From NCBI RefSeq assembly GCF_048323655.1, contig NZ_JBLUWW010000006.1, positions 186,001 through 250,000 of the forward strand: a DNA stretch of 64,000 nt, read 5' to 3'. Under the pieces are notes generated by a model. It was not told the origin of the DNA. It did not search any database and saw only the letters and a program-made list of their open reading frames with translations. A program made the position numbers and the translations under genes. Of the stretch, positions 32,083 through 40,964 are shown piece after piece; position 1 is the stretch's first letter, and each line of letters starts with the position of its first letter. This DNA is from Salinimicrobium soli. Lineage in GTDB: Bacteria; Bacteroidota; Bacteroidia; Flavobacteriales; Flavobacteriaceae.

Positions 32083-32886
32083 CTATATATAATTTAATTT
32101 TTTCCTTAGCTTCTTGCTCCCTAATTCAACTCCCTTTTGAATAAGGACATTTTCTGATTTTCTATTTACAGGATCAAATTTGGAAGTCCTCGGTTTCAAA
32201 TCCCATATTTTTTTACCACCGGTCTCTTTGAAAAAAGAAGAATTGATTACCTGGATTGAATCAATTTCTACCTTTATCTGTCCAATGCTTTTTGTGCAGC
32301 CGAATTGCGATTTTAGTTCTTTGAGTACCTGCTCTTCTTTTTGAACCAAGGCTTCGTACCTTATTATTTTATGATTACTAAGATCAGGAAGTTGACTTAA
32401 AACCAACTGACTTAATTTTTTACTGTACGTGTAAGGATATATTCCAAGTGGTTTCGTGATCTTTTTTAGCCGATTTCTTATTGAATGTTTCTTCAAGGTC
32501 ATTCCTTTTAATAAAGAAAGAAAAACATTTTTAGGATCCCTTACCAACACTATATGGTGGTCATTTGGAAATACTATTGGTAGCCAATCAACTCCAACAA
32601 GGGAGGTGTCTTTGATCATGATATACCTTCTTGTCGATTTTTTTAATATATTGCTTCTGACCTCTTTAAGAAAGATATCATTCAAAAAATGCTGGTCTGT
32701 ATGATGTCGTACCTTTTGATTCCTGAACTTGAAATATTGATCTAAAATTGTAGATAAACGTGTTTCACTTCTGTTATGCGGCAGTACTTCATGATCAGTA
32801 AAGATCTTTAAAACTTCAGCTGCAAAATTATGTCCAGTTCTGGGAAGATATGAATTCAGAAAGATGATCTTTTGGTCTTGATCCAT
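32083..32886 (-). CDS. Sulfotransferase family protein
   Basis: A 267-residue protein. Near the N-terminus SYLPRTGHNF (12-21) stands where the 5'-phosphosulfate loop of PAPS-dependent sulfotransferases lies. HHIVLVRDPKNVFLSLLKG matches the 3'-phosphate site (RDP...S). Later segments are basic. It abuts the GT4 gene and shares 1 nt with the GT-B gene upstream, so the three minus-strand genes form one unit. It is the most divergent of four sulfotransferases in the locus, with PRTGHN instead of the usual R-S/T-G-S/T. Activity is inferred. Confidence 0.75.
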   Translation of the reverse strand: MDQDQKIIFLNSYLPRTGHNFAAEVLKIFTDHEVLPHNRSETRLSTILDQYFKFRNQKVRHHTDQHFLNDIFLKEVRSNILKKSTRRYIMIKDTSLVGVDWLPIVFPNDHHIVLVRDPKNVFLSLLKGMTLKKHSIRNRLKKITKPLGIYPYTYSKKLSQLVLSQLPDLSNHKIIRYEALVQKEEQVLKELKSQFGCTKSIGQIKVEIDSIQVINSSFFKETGGKKIWDLKPRTSKFDPVNRKSENVLIQKGVELGSKKLRKKLNYI

Positions 32887-34271
32887 TATAGCTCATTAAT
32901 TTTATTCCAAATCCGAATAGAAGCCTCATTTGGTGGAGTTGTATTTATTATTTTAAACCAGGAATTAGCCCAAATTGCGTAATCTTTTCCTTTGGTCAAG
33001 GCTTCGGTAATTTTGGAGGGTATTTCTTCTTTACTGTTCAACCAAATTACCGAATTTATAGAAGGCATAGATCTGAAATGTACGAAGCTATAAACTTTTT
33101 GCGGATTCCAGTTCTTAACCTGGTTTTGGTCTACTATATAGTTAAGGTAGAGGCAGGGTTTGTTGAAAATGGAAAAATCAAAAACCATAGAGGATCCCAC
33201 GTTGACTACTGCTCGAGAATGTGCAATCGTATTAATTTGTAACTGAACATCCTCTTGTGTTGGTAAAACAGTATTCCATTCACCTCCTAACTTCTCCCAT
33301 TTTGGTTTTATGGGTACAATTAGTTTTGAATGCCTCCTCAAAACATTGCCATATCTATTGGAAAAATCAGTTGGGCATCTTCTGAATAGGACACCGAGTT
33401 TGTGCCCTTCATGATTTAGTTTTGTAACTGCTTCTGCAATATCATTTAAATACTCCGGATCATTTGGAGAAGTTGTAATATCATCTCCACTAAAACAGAT
33501 GTACTCTTTTGTAATGTCCAGCCCGTATTCATTAAAAAACTCTTCTCTGGTCTTTAGGAGCCTTTTGTCAAAATGCGGTTCGAACTGGGGACTTCCTGTA
33601 ACAAAAATCTGTTCTTTTCGAAGTTTAGGATAATAGGTGATCATTTCCTTCTGCATATGTTCACTCCACACGAAATAGTAATCAGTTTCCACAACCATAG
33701 TAGCTTTGGGTAGGTTATCCCATGAAAATATAAAGCTGGCGGTTGGGATTCCCAGGTCCTGTGCAGCTGTAAGAGGAGCAATTGCATTAACGGGACGTTG
33801 GTTTGTGCATAAGATCAGATCCGGATTTTCCTGTTCTAAAAGTTTTTTACAGTTGGCGTAAAAACTTCCTTTTCTTTCTGAAACCTTCATCTTTTTTCTA
33901 AGCCGTTGAAGACCTTTTTCTGAAGTGTGGGTTTTTACGAGAAAATCTACCAATCCGGATTTGACTCTGGATTTGAGACCAGATTTGGAATCCGGAAACT
34001 TGTATAGCTGATAAATGGGATCATTTAATTTTTTAGTAAAATGATCAAGTTCGGCTGTTATCTTAGCTTTTTTTAAAATATCAGTTGAAGGCCTGACCTT
34101 TCCTTCCAGTTTGATCTCTTTATAATCGAGATGTTTTAGATCGAAGGGTGTTTGATTCCAAAAAACCACTTCCCATCCCATTTTCTCACCAATAGTAACA
34201 AAAGAGGTAAAGGCGAAATTTCTGAGCCCAACTCCATCTGGAAGTAAAATGAAAATTTTTTTGTTCTTCAA
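32886..34271 (-). CDS. GT-B-type glycosyltransferase-like protein, family not assigned
   Basis: A 461-residue soluble protein. The N-terminus (IFILLPDGVGLRNFAFTSF) and the middle (LGIPTASFIFSWDNLPKAT, then YYFVWSEHMQKEM and VTGSPQFEPHFD) follow a GT-B layout. The later region has INTIAHSRAVVNVGSSMVFD and FNKPCLYLNY, resembling the donor-site block of capsule glycosyltransferases and CDP-glycerol transferase-like enzymes. I cannot place it in a CAZy family by eye. It is the first gene of the three-gene minus-strand unit, with a TATATTTG box 18 nt upstream. Confidence 0.65.
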   Translation of the reverse strand: MKNKKIFILLPDGVGLRNFAFTSFVTIGEKMGWEVVFWNQTPFDLKHLDYKEIKLEGKVRPSTDILKKAKITAELDHFTKKLNDPIYQLYKFPDSKSGLKSRVKSGLVDFLVKTHTSEKGLQRLRKKMKVSERKGSFYANCKKLLEQENPDLILCTNQRPVNAIAPLTAAQDLGIPTASFIFSWDNLPKATMVVETDYYFVWSEHMQKEMITYYPKLRKEQIFVTGSPQFEPHFDKRLLKTREEFFNEYGLDITKEYICFSGDDITTSPNDPEYLNDIAEAVTKLNHEGHKLGVLFRRCPTDFSNRYGNVLRRHSKLIVPIKPKWEKLGGEWNTVLPTQEDVQLQINTIAHSRAVVNVGSSMVFDFSIFNKPCLYLNYIVDQNQVKNWNPQKVYSFVHFRSMPSINSVIWLNSKEEIPSKITEALTKGKDYAIWANSWFKIINTTPPNEASIRIWNKINEL

Positions 34272-34288
34272 TATAAATTCTATTGGTT

Positions 34289-34296
34289 CAAATATA
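34289..34296 (-). promoter_or_regulatory. Possible -7 box (TATATTTG) for the minus-strand GT/sulfotransferase unit
   Basis: In the 113-nt divergent gap the minus strand reads TATATTTG 18 nt before the start at 34271. No proper -33 TTG is visible. Confidence 0.4.
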
Positions 34297-34384
34297 ATTA
34301 AATGCCTATTCCCTCCTAGTCTTGAAACATATTTACTAGGCTAATATTTTATACTTACTTTTAGGATCTTTAAAAATTTTACCT

Positions 34385-35314
34385 ATGAATATATGTGTAA
34401 GCATATTTATGCTCACCTATAACCAGGAAAAATTCATTAGTCAAACTATTGAAAGTGTTCTGATGCAAAAGACAAATTTTTCCTATCAATTGGTTATTGG
34501 TGAGGATGCGAGCACGGATGCAACAGGTGAAATTTGTAAGAAATATGCTGAGAAATTTCATGATAAGATAAAATTGTTATCCTCAGGAAAGAACCTTGGC
34601 CTTATTCAAAATTTTATTAGAACCTATAAAGAATGTGATGGTAAATATGTAGCAATTCTTGACGGAGACGATTACTGGACAGATCCCTATAAACTTCAAA
34701 AACAAGTAGATTTTATGGAGGCCTACCCATCTCATTCAACCGTTTTTACTGGTTTCAAAAAACTTTATCCTGATGGCAGGATAATATCTAAAAATTATTC
34801 TGCAATGCCTGTTACTACAGATTTTAGAAATATAGTCAGGCAAAATTATATTTGCTCTGCAACCGTGATGTTCCGGAATAAGACTGATTCAACCGATTTT
34901 CCAAATTGGATTGAAAAATTTCCATATGGAGATTGGCCCCTTTATTTATGGACTTCTCGAAAAGGCGAAAAAATCGCAAGATTGGAAGATGAAACAGCAG
35001 TTTACAGAATGAAAATTGGAGTTTCTGGAAAATTAAAGGAAATTCAAAGCGAAGTGGTCAAAGTAAATTTGGGAATCTTAGAGTGTGTTCAAAAAGATTC
35101 TAACTTTCAGTTTTTTCAAAAGGAGATCAGAAATAGTTTAATAGACCATAAATTATCGCTTGCTATGTCATATTTAAGAGAACAAAAAATTTGGGGTTAT
35201 TTGAAAATGTTTCTGGACCTTATAATCATTTGTCCAAAACGACTTTTAAACGGTAGCTTGTATACCGCCAGAAGAATCTTTTCGAAAAAATTGCAGGGTT
35301 TTGAGCTTAAATGA
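34385..35314 (+). CDS. Family 2 glycosyltransferase
   Basis: A 309-residue GT-A enzyme. VSIFMLTYNQEKFISQTIES opens the fold, GEDASTDATGEICKKY is the nucleotide-binding part, and LDGDDYWTDPYKLQ holds the DxD-type metal site. The C-terminal 100 residues are helical and basic, suited to membrane association. It is divergent from the minus-strand unit and followed 10 nt later by an FkbM methyltransferase gene. The sugar specificity is unknown. Confidence 0.9.
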   Translation: MNICVSIFMLTYNQEKFISQTIESVLMQKTNFSYQLVIGEDASTDATGEICKKYAEKFHDKIKLLSSGKNLGLIQNFIRTYKECDGKYVAILDGDDYWTDPYKLQKQVDFMEAYPSHSTVFTGFKKLYPDGRIISKNYSAMPVTTDFRNIVRQNYICSATVMFRNKTDSTDFPNWIEKFPYGDWPLYLWTSRKGEKIARLEDETAVYRMKIGVSGKLKEIQSEVVKVNLGILECVQKDSNFQFFQKEIRNSLIDHKLSLAMSYLREQKIWGYLKMFLDLIIICPKRLLNGSLYTARRIFSKKLQGFELK

Positions 35315-35324
35315 TAATTATTAA

Positions 35325-36113
35325 ATGAAATTAAAAAAAATACTGGTTAGATCTCTTGTTCGTTTAGGATTAAAATCAGGTAAAACTTACGAAAAGCCTT
35401 TTCCAAGATTCACTCCAACGGAAATGGTTTTTATGGGTAAACCTTTTTATATCCACGATATATCCTCTTTTTATTTAGGTAAAAAGGAGATCTTCCATTG
35501 GGGTGTTTATAAGTTTCAGGCAGAAAATGATGAGCCCTACATAATTGATTGTGGAGCGAATTTAGGGATGAGTATTATTTATTTCAAAAAACTGTATCCC
35601 AAGGCCTCGATTACAGCTTTTGAAGCCGATGATTACATATTTTCCTTTCTTGAGAAGAATATTAAATCCTTCCAGTATAATGATGTAGAGCTAGTAAATA
35701 ATGCAGTATGGAATAAGGAGGAGGAACTTTCATTTTTTGCTGAGGGAGGAGCAGGGGGGAGACTTGAGGTTCTAGGAAAAGAAAAGAATATTAAGACCGT
35801 AAAGGCAACGCGTTTAAAAAATTGGTTAAAAAATAAAAAGATTGATTTTTTGAAAATTGATATTGAAGGCGCAGAATCTGAAGTGATCGATGACTGTAAG
35901 GATGAATTAAAAAATGTTGAAAAAATTTTCATTGAATATCATAGTTTTAATGCGAAAGAACAGAATCTTCACAGGATTTTAATGATTCTCCATATGGCAG
36001 GTTTTAGATATCATATAAAAGAGGCTTTTACGCGGCAGTTTCCGTTTATCGATAAAGATTTAAATGTTGAAATGGACCTACAGTTAAATATATTTGGTTA
36101 TCGTGATAAGTAA
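35325..36113 (+). CDS. FkbM-family methyltransferase
   Basis: A 262-residue protein with the FkbM pattern: IIDCGANLGMSIIYFKKLYP (SAM motif I), ASITAFEADDYIFSFLEKN, NNAVWNKEEELSFF, and the family-defining KIDFLKIDIEGAESEVIDDC block. FkbM proteins O-methylate sugars or polyketides. Glycan loci often hold one per methylated residue, so this one probably methylates a sugar of the surface polysaccharide. It is 10 nt after the GT2 gene. Confidence 0.9.
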   Translation: MKLKKILVRSLVRLGLKSGKTYEKPFPRFTPTEMVFMGKPFYIHDISSFYLGKKEIFHWGVYKFQAENDEPYIIDCGANLGMSIIYFKKLYPKASITAFEADDYIFSFLEKNIKSFQYNDVELVNNAVWNKEEELSFFAEGGAGGRLEVLGKEKNIKTVKATRLKNWLKNKKIDFLKIDIEGAESEVIDDCKDELKNVEKIFIEYHSFNAKEQNLHRILMILHMAGFRYHIKEAFTRQFPFIDKDLNVEMDLQLNIFGYRDK

Positions 36114-36194
36114 TCCTGGATTACAGATTATTAGTAAATCACTAATTCAGTTTGAAAGAGTGAATTCTAAAAATGAAATTATTAGGTAAGGTTA

Positions 36195-36992
36195 ATGATC
36201 TCTATTATAATCTCTTCTTACAGGCCAAATTACTTTGAACAGCTTCAATCTAATATTCAGGATACGATTGGAGAAATAAAGTATGAGATCATTAAAATTC
36301 ATAACCCTGGTTTGATAAGCTTAAACTCTGCCTATAATTGCGGTGCCAGAAAATCGAAATTTGAATATCTGCTTTTCTTACACGAGGATATTCTGTTTTT
36401 AAGTAATAACTGGGGAAAGGAGATTATACGGGTTTTGACTGATAAAAGTATAGGGGTGGTAGGAGTAGCTGGGAATGAAAAAAAATTCTGGCTACCAACC
36501 GGTTGTGAGACAGGAATTCCAAAGTATCGACATGTTTATGTAACTCATAGCCCTAAGAAGGGAATTCAAAATTCCCACGTGAAGGATCCAATTAAAGTGA
36601 GAACTTTGGATGGTGTTTTTATGGCAGTTCGTAAGTCTGTATGGTATGAAATTAAATTTGACGAAAAATTAGGGGGTTTTCATTTTTATGATCTGGATTT
36701 CAGTATTCGCGTAGGTCAGCATTACCAAAATTTGGTGCTGCCAGCCATCAGGCTGCAGCATTTTTCGCTTGGTAATTTTGGGGAAGATTGGATAAGGAGA
36801 AATTTAAAATTTCATAAAGGGAATTACGATTTTGATAAGCCAACCACGGAAGAAAAAATAAGGATTAGAATATTCTGGTATACGCGCTTACTTAAGGAAA
36901 AAATTTCAAGTATCACCAAGCTAAGATATATTGGTAAAATGGGAATGGGGAAATTCACATGGAAATATGCCCTAAGGTTCCTTATGAAATAA
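36195..36992 (+). CDS. StrF-domain-like glycosyltransferase
   Basis: A 265-residue protein whose N-terminal part (MISIIISSYRPNYFEQLQSN, then SAYNCGARKSKFEYLLFLHEDILF) matches the StrF-like GT-A subgroup. In this group the metal site is HED/HDD (LFLHEDILFLSN), followed by GVVGVAGN. LDGVFMAVRKSVW and FHFYDLDFSIRV are the acceptor-side blocks seen in GT2 enzymes. The remaining C-terminal part is basic and helical. An 81-nt gap precedes it. Confidence 0.8.
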   Translation: MISIIISSYRPNYFEQLQSNIQDTIGEIKYEIIKIHNPGLISLNSAYNCGARKSKFEYLLFLHEDILFLSNNWGKEIIRVLTDKSIGVVGVAGNEKKFWLPTGCETGIPKYRHVYVTHSPKKGIQNSHVKDPIKVRTLDGVFMAVRKSVWYEIKFDEKLGGFHFYDLDFSIRVGQHYQNLVLPAIRLQHFSLGNFGEDWIRRNLKFHKGNYDFDKPTTEEKIRIRIFWYTRLLKEKISSITKLRYIGKMGMGKFTWKYALRFLMK

Positions 36993-37004
36993 ATAATAGC
37001 TTTT

Positions 37005-37862
37005 ATGAACACTAGCCTTGTGTCTATATGTATACCGGTATTTAATGGAGAGAAATTCCTTCAGGAAGCCCTTGATTCCATTGAAGTACAAACTTATCCA
37101 TATATAGAGGTTATCATTAGTGATGATGGTTCAGGTGATTCTAGTTTGGCTATTTGCAAAAAATACCAGAAAGAATCGAATTTTCCGGTTTACATTTATA
37201 AACATAAATCTGCCGGAATTGGAGCAAATTGGAATCATTGTATTTCCAAATCTAATGGGGAGTATATTAAATTCCTATTTCAGGATGATCTATTGTTACC
37301 GGGGTGCATAGAGGAAATGCTTGAGGTGTTTGAGGAGCATGATGAAATTAGGCTGGTTGGGTGTAAAAGAAAAATTTTATCTGATGGCAGTATATCCTGG
37401 CAGGAAAAATGGAAAGAACGCTATGGAGATCTTCAAAAAGGCCTTCGAGGTTCAGAAGAAAAAGAAATCATTCTTAATTCTTCAATTTTAAAAGACCGAA
37501 ACTTTTTTAAAGATCCTTATAATCGAATAGGAGAACCAACTGCAGTGCTATTTGAAAAACAATTGATTGATGAGATAGGAAACTTCAGAGAAGATCTAAA
37601 AATAGTTCTTGATATAGAATTCTATTACAGAGTCCTCACCAGGTCAAGAATTTTGATTGTTAATAAAGAACTAGTAGGTTTTAGATTGCATGAAAAACAG
37701 GCATCCAGGCTCGAGGCAGAATTCCATTTTGCAGAGTTTAAATTATATCAAAAGATCTTACTGGATGAGTATTGGAGGTTCTTATCCAGGACTCACTTGT
37801 ATTACCTGATCAAGAAGCGGTTAAAATACTTTATTAATCCGCGAAGGAACAAAATCAGGTAG
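37005..37862 (+). CDS. Family 2 glycosyltransferase
   Basis: A 285-residue GT2 enzyme with VSICIPVFNGEKFLQEALDS, ISDDGSGDSSLAICKKY and KFLFQDDLLLPGCIEEM (QDD in place of the classical DxD). The C-terminal part includes GEPTAVLFEKQLIDEIGNF and a D-x-E-F-Y segment (VLDIEFYYRVL), typical of the acceptor site. A gap of 136 nt follows before the ABC exporter genes, with no recognised feature in it. Confidence 0.9.
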   Translation: MNTSLVSICIPVFNGEKFLQEALDSIEVQTYPYIEVIISDDGSGDSSLAICKKYQKESNFPVYIYKHKSAGIGANWNHCISKSNGEYIKFLFQDDLLLPGCIEEMLEVFEEHDEIRLVGCKRKILSDGSISWQEKWKERYGDLQKGLRGSEEKEIILNSSILKDRNFFKDPYNRIGEPTAVLFEKQLIDEIGNFREDLKIVLDIEFYYRVLTRSRILIVNKELVGFRLHEKQASRLEAEFHFAEFKLYQKILLDEYWRFLSRTHLYYLIKKRLKYFINPRRNKIR

Positions 37863-37998
37863 AATTAGGAATCGGGATTAAGCACTAAAAGATAAATTAA
37901 AGATAGAAATTAAGCCGAAAACTGAAATGTGAAATCCTATATAGTATAACCTAATTACAAACTATAATTCTTATTTTTCGGGCTTAAAGATATTTTAA

Positions 37999-38841
37999 TT
38001 GAATCCACAGTTGGAAACCAGAATTTATCAAAGGGAGAGCACCCAAAATATTGGTAAACATTTTAAGGAGAGTCTAAAAGATATTTGGAGTTCCCGCTTT
38101 TTATCCCGCCAATTGGCCGAAAGGGACATTAAGGCTCAGTATCGTCAGTCTTACCTAGGAATTATATGGGCATTTATCACTCCTTTAGCTACTGCAGCGG
38201 TTTGGATTGTTTTAAATTTGACCGGTACAGTAAATGTGACAGATGCGGGGGTGCCTTATCCCTTATTTGCCTTTACTGGTACGTTACTTTGGTCTATCTT
38301 AACCGAGGCTATTAACCTTCCGACTTTGAATACTCAAATGGCCAAAGGTATATTGACTAAAATAAATTTTCCAAAAGAGGCACTGGTGATCTCAGGAATT
38401 TACAAACTACTATTTAATTCTTCCGTCAAGGTCCTATTACTGGTCGTCTTTGTCTTTCTATTTGGAGTTGGATTTCACTGGTCATTATTACTACTGCCAT
38501 TCTTCATCTTTGGAGCCATACTCTTTGGAGTTACCATAGGTTTGTTTATAACGCCCTTTAGTATGTTGTATAAGGACGTAGGTAAGATTATTGGTTTTGC
38601 TACCAGCTTTTTGATGTATATAACCCCGGTGGTATATCCAATCCCTTCTTCGGGTATTATGAAAACTATTATGGAGGTAAATCCGCTTAGTGCGATAATT
38701 GGAACGGGACGTGATTTAATTACTGGTATGATCCCCCAATTTGGAGTTTATTTTCTAATAATTATGCTTGTCTGTATTCCTTTATTCATATTAGGAATCG
38801 TTTTTTATAGAATTTCCATCCCAATTATAATTGAACGATAA
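37999..38841 (+). CDS. Wzm-type polysaccharide ABC transporter permease
   Basis: A 280-residue ABC-2 permease with six membrane helices. The cytoplasmic N-terminus contains SRFLSRQLAERDIKAQYRQS, then YLGIIWAFITPLATA, the usual signature of Wzm/TagG exporters. The C-terminal half has SFLMYITPVVYPIPSSG and NPLSAIIGTGRDLITG. The start is probably TTG at 37999, since no ATG fits. It is 2 nt upstream of the Wzt-type ATPase gene. It exports a completed, lipid-linked glycan across the inner membrane. Confidence 0.92.
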   Translation: MNPQLETRIYQRESTQNIGKHFKESLKDIWSSRFLSRQLAERDIKAQYRQSYLGIIWAFITPLATAAVWIVLNLTGTVNVTDAGVPYPLFAFTGTLLWSILTEAINLPTLNTQMAKGILTKINFPKEALVISGIYKLLFNSSVKVLLLVVFVFLFGVGFHWSLLLLPFFIFGAILFGVTIGLFITPFSMLYKDVGKIIGFATSFLMYITPVVYPIPSSGIMKTIMEVNPLSAIIGTGRDLITGMIPQFGVYFLIIMLVCIPLFILGIVFYRISIPIIIER

Positions 38842-38843
38842 AC

Positions 38844-40082
38844 ATGTCGACTGTGCTAAAGGATGAAATACTGGTAAAGGCTGAAGGGGTCTCTAAGAAG
38901 TTTTGTAAGGATTTAAAAACCAGTCTATGGTATGGTATAAAAGACCTATTCTCTAACGTAAGCGGGAATAAGGAAGAACGCCTTTTACGGGAAAAGGAAT
39001 TCTGGGCAGTTAAGGATATTTCTTTCGAACTTCGAAGAGGAGAATGCCTTGGCCTGATAGGACATAACGGAGCCGGGAAATCTACTTTACTCAAAATACT
39101 GAATGGGCTTATAAAACCCGATACTGGTAAAGTTACCATAAAAGGCAAAGTGGGTGCGCTTATTGAACTGGGTGCTGGTTTTAACCCGATCCTTACCGGC
39201 AGGGAAAACATATATAATAATGGTGCGATACTAGGTTTTACCCGAAAGGAGATCGACGAAAAGGTTGAGGAAATTATTGATTTTGCTGAAATACGGGCTT
39301 TCATCGATATGCCCGTGCAGCATTACAGCAGTGGAATGAAGGTAAGATTGGGCTTTGCTATTGCGGCCCAAATGGAACCAGATGTTTTGATTATTGATGA
39401 AGTTCTGGCAGTGGGAGATATAGGCTTTGTGTTAAAATGTTTCAAAACTATTGATCGGATTTTACCGAAAACTGCAGTAGTTTATGTATCTCATAGTATG
39501 CCCCAAGTATCAAGACTATGTGATATAATTATTTTGATGGAACAGGGAAGAGCCATTTTCCAAAGTAATGAAGTTGCAAATGGAATAGATCTTTATTATT
39601 CTCGATTTGCTGAAAATGAACTTCAAATTGCAAAAACAGATGATAGAATTGAATTGGAAAAAATAGAAATTTTAGAAGCTAAAAATTATAACCATAATAT
39701 AGCACAACTTGAATGGGACTCCTCGTTAAGGTTGTTTTTACGGTTTAAAATAGTTAGTGAGATATTTAGTCCGATATTAATTATATATATCTATGATAAG
39801 GAGCAAAGGCCAGTAGCTCTTTTAAAGCCTAATTGTAATAAAGATTCAAAAACACTGCAAAGTGGAGAGATCTTAGAATTTCAAGTATCCCACCATAATC
39901 TTCAGCTTTCGAAGGGTTTATATACATTATCCCTGGGGATTTCTGAAGAGGAAACCAAGGCACCTATTTTACGCATTAATGGAGTTTTAACTTTTCAAGT
40001 CATTTATAAAAATCAATTTTGGCCCCCCTTCCTTTTAAAAACGGAATATGAGGAAAAGGTTCTACAAGAAAAGATAAATTAG
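38844..40082 (+). CDS. Wzt-type polysaccharide ABC transporter ATPase with C-terminal glycan-binding domain
   Basis: A 412-residue protein. Residues about 5-255 are an ABC domain: GHNGAGKSTLLKILNGLIKP (Walker A about 73-80), HYSSGMKVRLGFAIA (signature) and VLIIDEVLAVGDIGF (Walker B). Residues about 270-405 form a beta-sandwich Wzt_C domain (LRLFLRFKIV, IYIYDKEQRPVALLK, LSKGLYTLSLGIS). In characterised Wzt proteins this domain binds the modified non-reducing end of the glycan and gates export. It pairs with the permease gene 2 nt upstream. Confidence 0.93.
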   Translation: MSTVLKDEILVKAEGVSKKFCKDLKTSLWYGIKDLFSNVSGNKEERLLREKEFWAVKDISFELRRGECLGLIGHNGAGKSTLLKILNGLIKPDTGKVTIKGKVGALIELGAGFNPILTGRENIYNNGAILGFTRKEIDEKVEEIIDFAEIRAFIDMPVQHYSSGMKVRLGFAIAAQMEPDVLIIDEVLAVGDIGFVLKCFKTIDRILPKTAVVYVSHSMPQVSRLCDIIILMEQGRAIFQSNEVANGIDLYYSRFAENELQIAKTDDRIELEKIEILEAKNYNHNIAQLEWDSSLRLFLRFKIVSEIFSPILIIYIYDKEQRPVALLKPNCNKDSKTLQSGEILEFQVSHHNLQLSKGLYTLSLGISEEETKAPILRINGVLTFQVIYKNQFWPPFLLKTEYEEKVLQEKIN

Positions 40083-40144
40083 AATATTACTGGCAAACAT
40101 TAAATGAAAGTTAGATATGAAAACATTGTTAGACCTAATTAGAT

Positions 40145-40945
40145 ATGTCGATGACTTTAAGTAAAAAAATGAAAAAAAAAATTCTAGCGAGTTTAGGTCT
40201 GTTTGGATCAAAAGCCAATAAATCTAATGTTTACAATCTCATAAAATCACTCAGACCTGTTGTCACTACCCATAGGTTGGTTAGGGTAGGAGGAGATGGA
40301 GATGGAGGATATTTAGTGCCAAATGATCTATCAGGGATAAAGGCTTGTTTTTCTCCTGGAGTTGGGCCAGTAATTGAATTTGAAAAAGAATGCGCCGAAA
40401 AAGGAATGAAAGTATTTATGGCTGATGCTTCTGTCAAAAAGCCAGAATACAACAACAAGAATATTTATTTTATCGATAAATATATAGGAGATCAAAATAA
40501 AAAGGATTTTGTAAAATTTGAAGATTGGATATATACACAAGGTTTTAAGGACGATGATGAATTTATCTTACAAATGGATGTTGAAGGGCACGAGTATGAA
40601 ATTTTTAAGAGTGTTGACTCAAAATTGCTGCAAAAATTTAGAATTATTGTTGTAGAATTTCATCATCTTGATAAACTTAAGGAAGACCAATTTTTTAAAA
40701 ATGCTTTAGCTGCCTTTAATAAAATTTTAAAAAATCATACGTGTGTACATATTCATCCTAATAATTGTAGGGGAGAATATGATGTTTTTGGAATGAAAGT
40801 TCCTCGGCTGTTAGAGTTTACCTTTTACAGAAATGATAAACTAGAACAAAATAAAAGATTAGCAACCTTACCTCATCCTTTGGATAAAGACAACACGAAT
40901 AATAAAACTATAGAACTTTCGGAAATTTGGTATAAAGATATTTAG
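40145..40945 (+). CDS. FkbM-like methyltransferase
   Basis: A 266-residue protein with a lysine-rich start (LSKKMKKKILASLGLFGSKA). The centre reads VGGDGDGGYLVPND, CFSPGVGPVIEFEKECAEKG and VFMADASV, a divergent SAM-binding half. It is followed by FILQMDVEGHEYEIFKSVDS, the FkbM-type D-x-EG-E block. The first SAM motif is not the classical GxGxG. It lies between the exporter ATPase and the unrecognised gene at 40965. It probably methylates a sugar; confidence in the superfamily is fair and the substrate is unknown. Confidence 0.7.
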   Translation: MSMTLSKKMKKKILASLGLFGSKANKSNVYNLIKSLRPVVTTHRLVRVGGDGDGGYLVPNDLSGIKACFSPGVGPVIEFEKECAEKGMKVFMADASVKKPEYNNKNIYFIDKYIGDQNKKDFVKFEDWIYTQGFKDDDEFILQMDVEGHEYEIFKSVDSKLLQKFRIIVVEFHHLDKLKEDQFFKNALAAFNKILKNHTCVHIHPNNCRGEYDVFGMKVPRLLEFTFYRNDKLEQNKRLATLPHPLDKDNTNNKTIELSEIWYKDI

Positions 40946-40964
40946 AAGCTTTAATAGCGAATCT

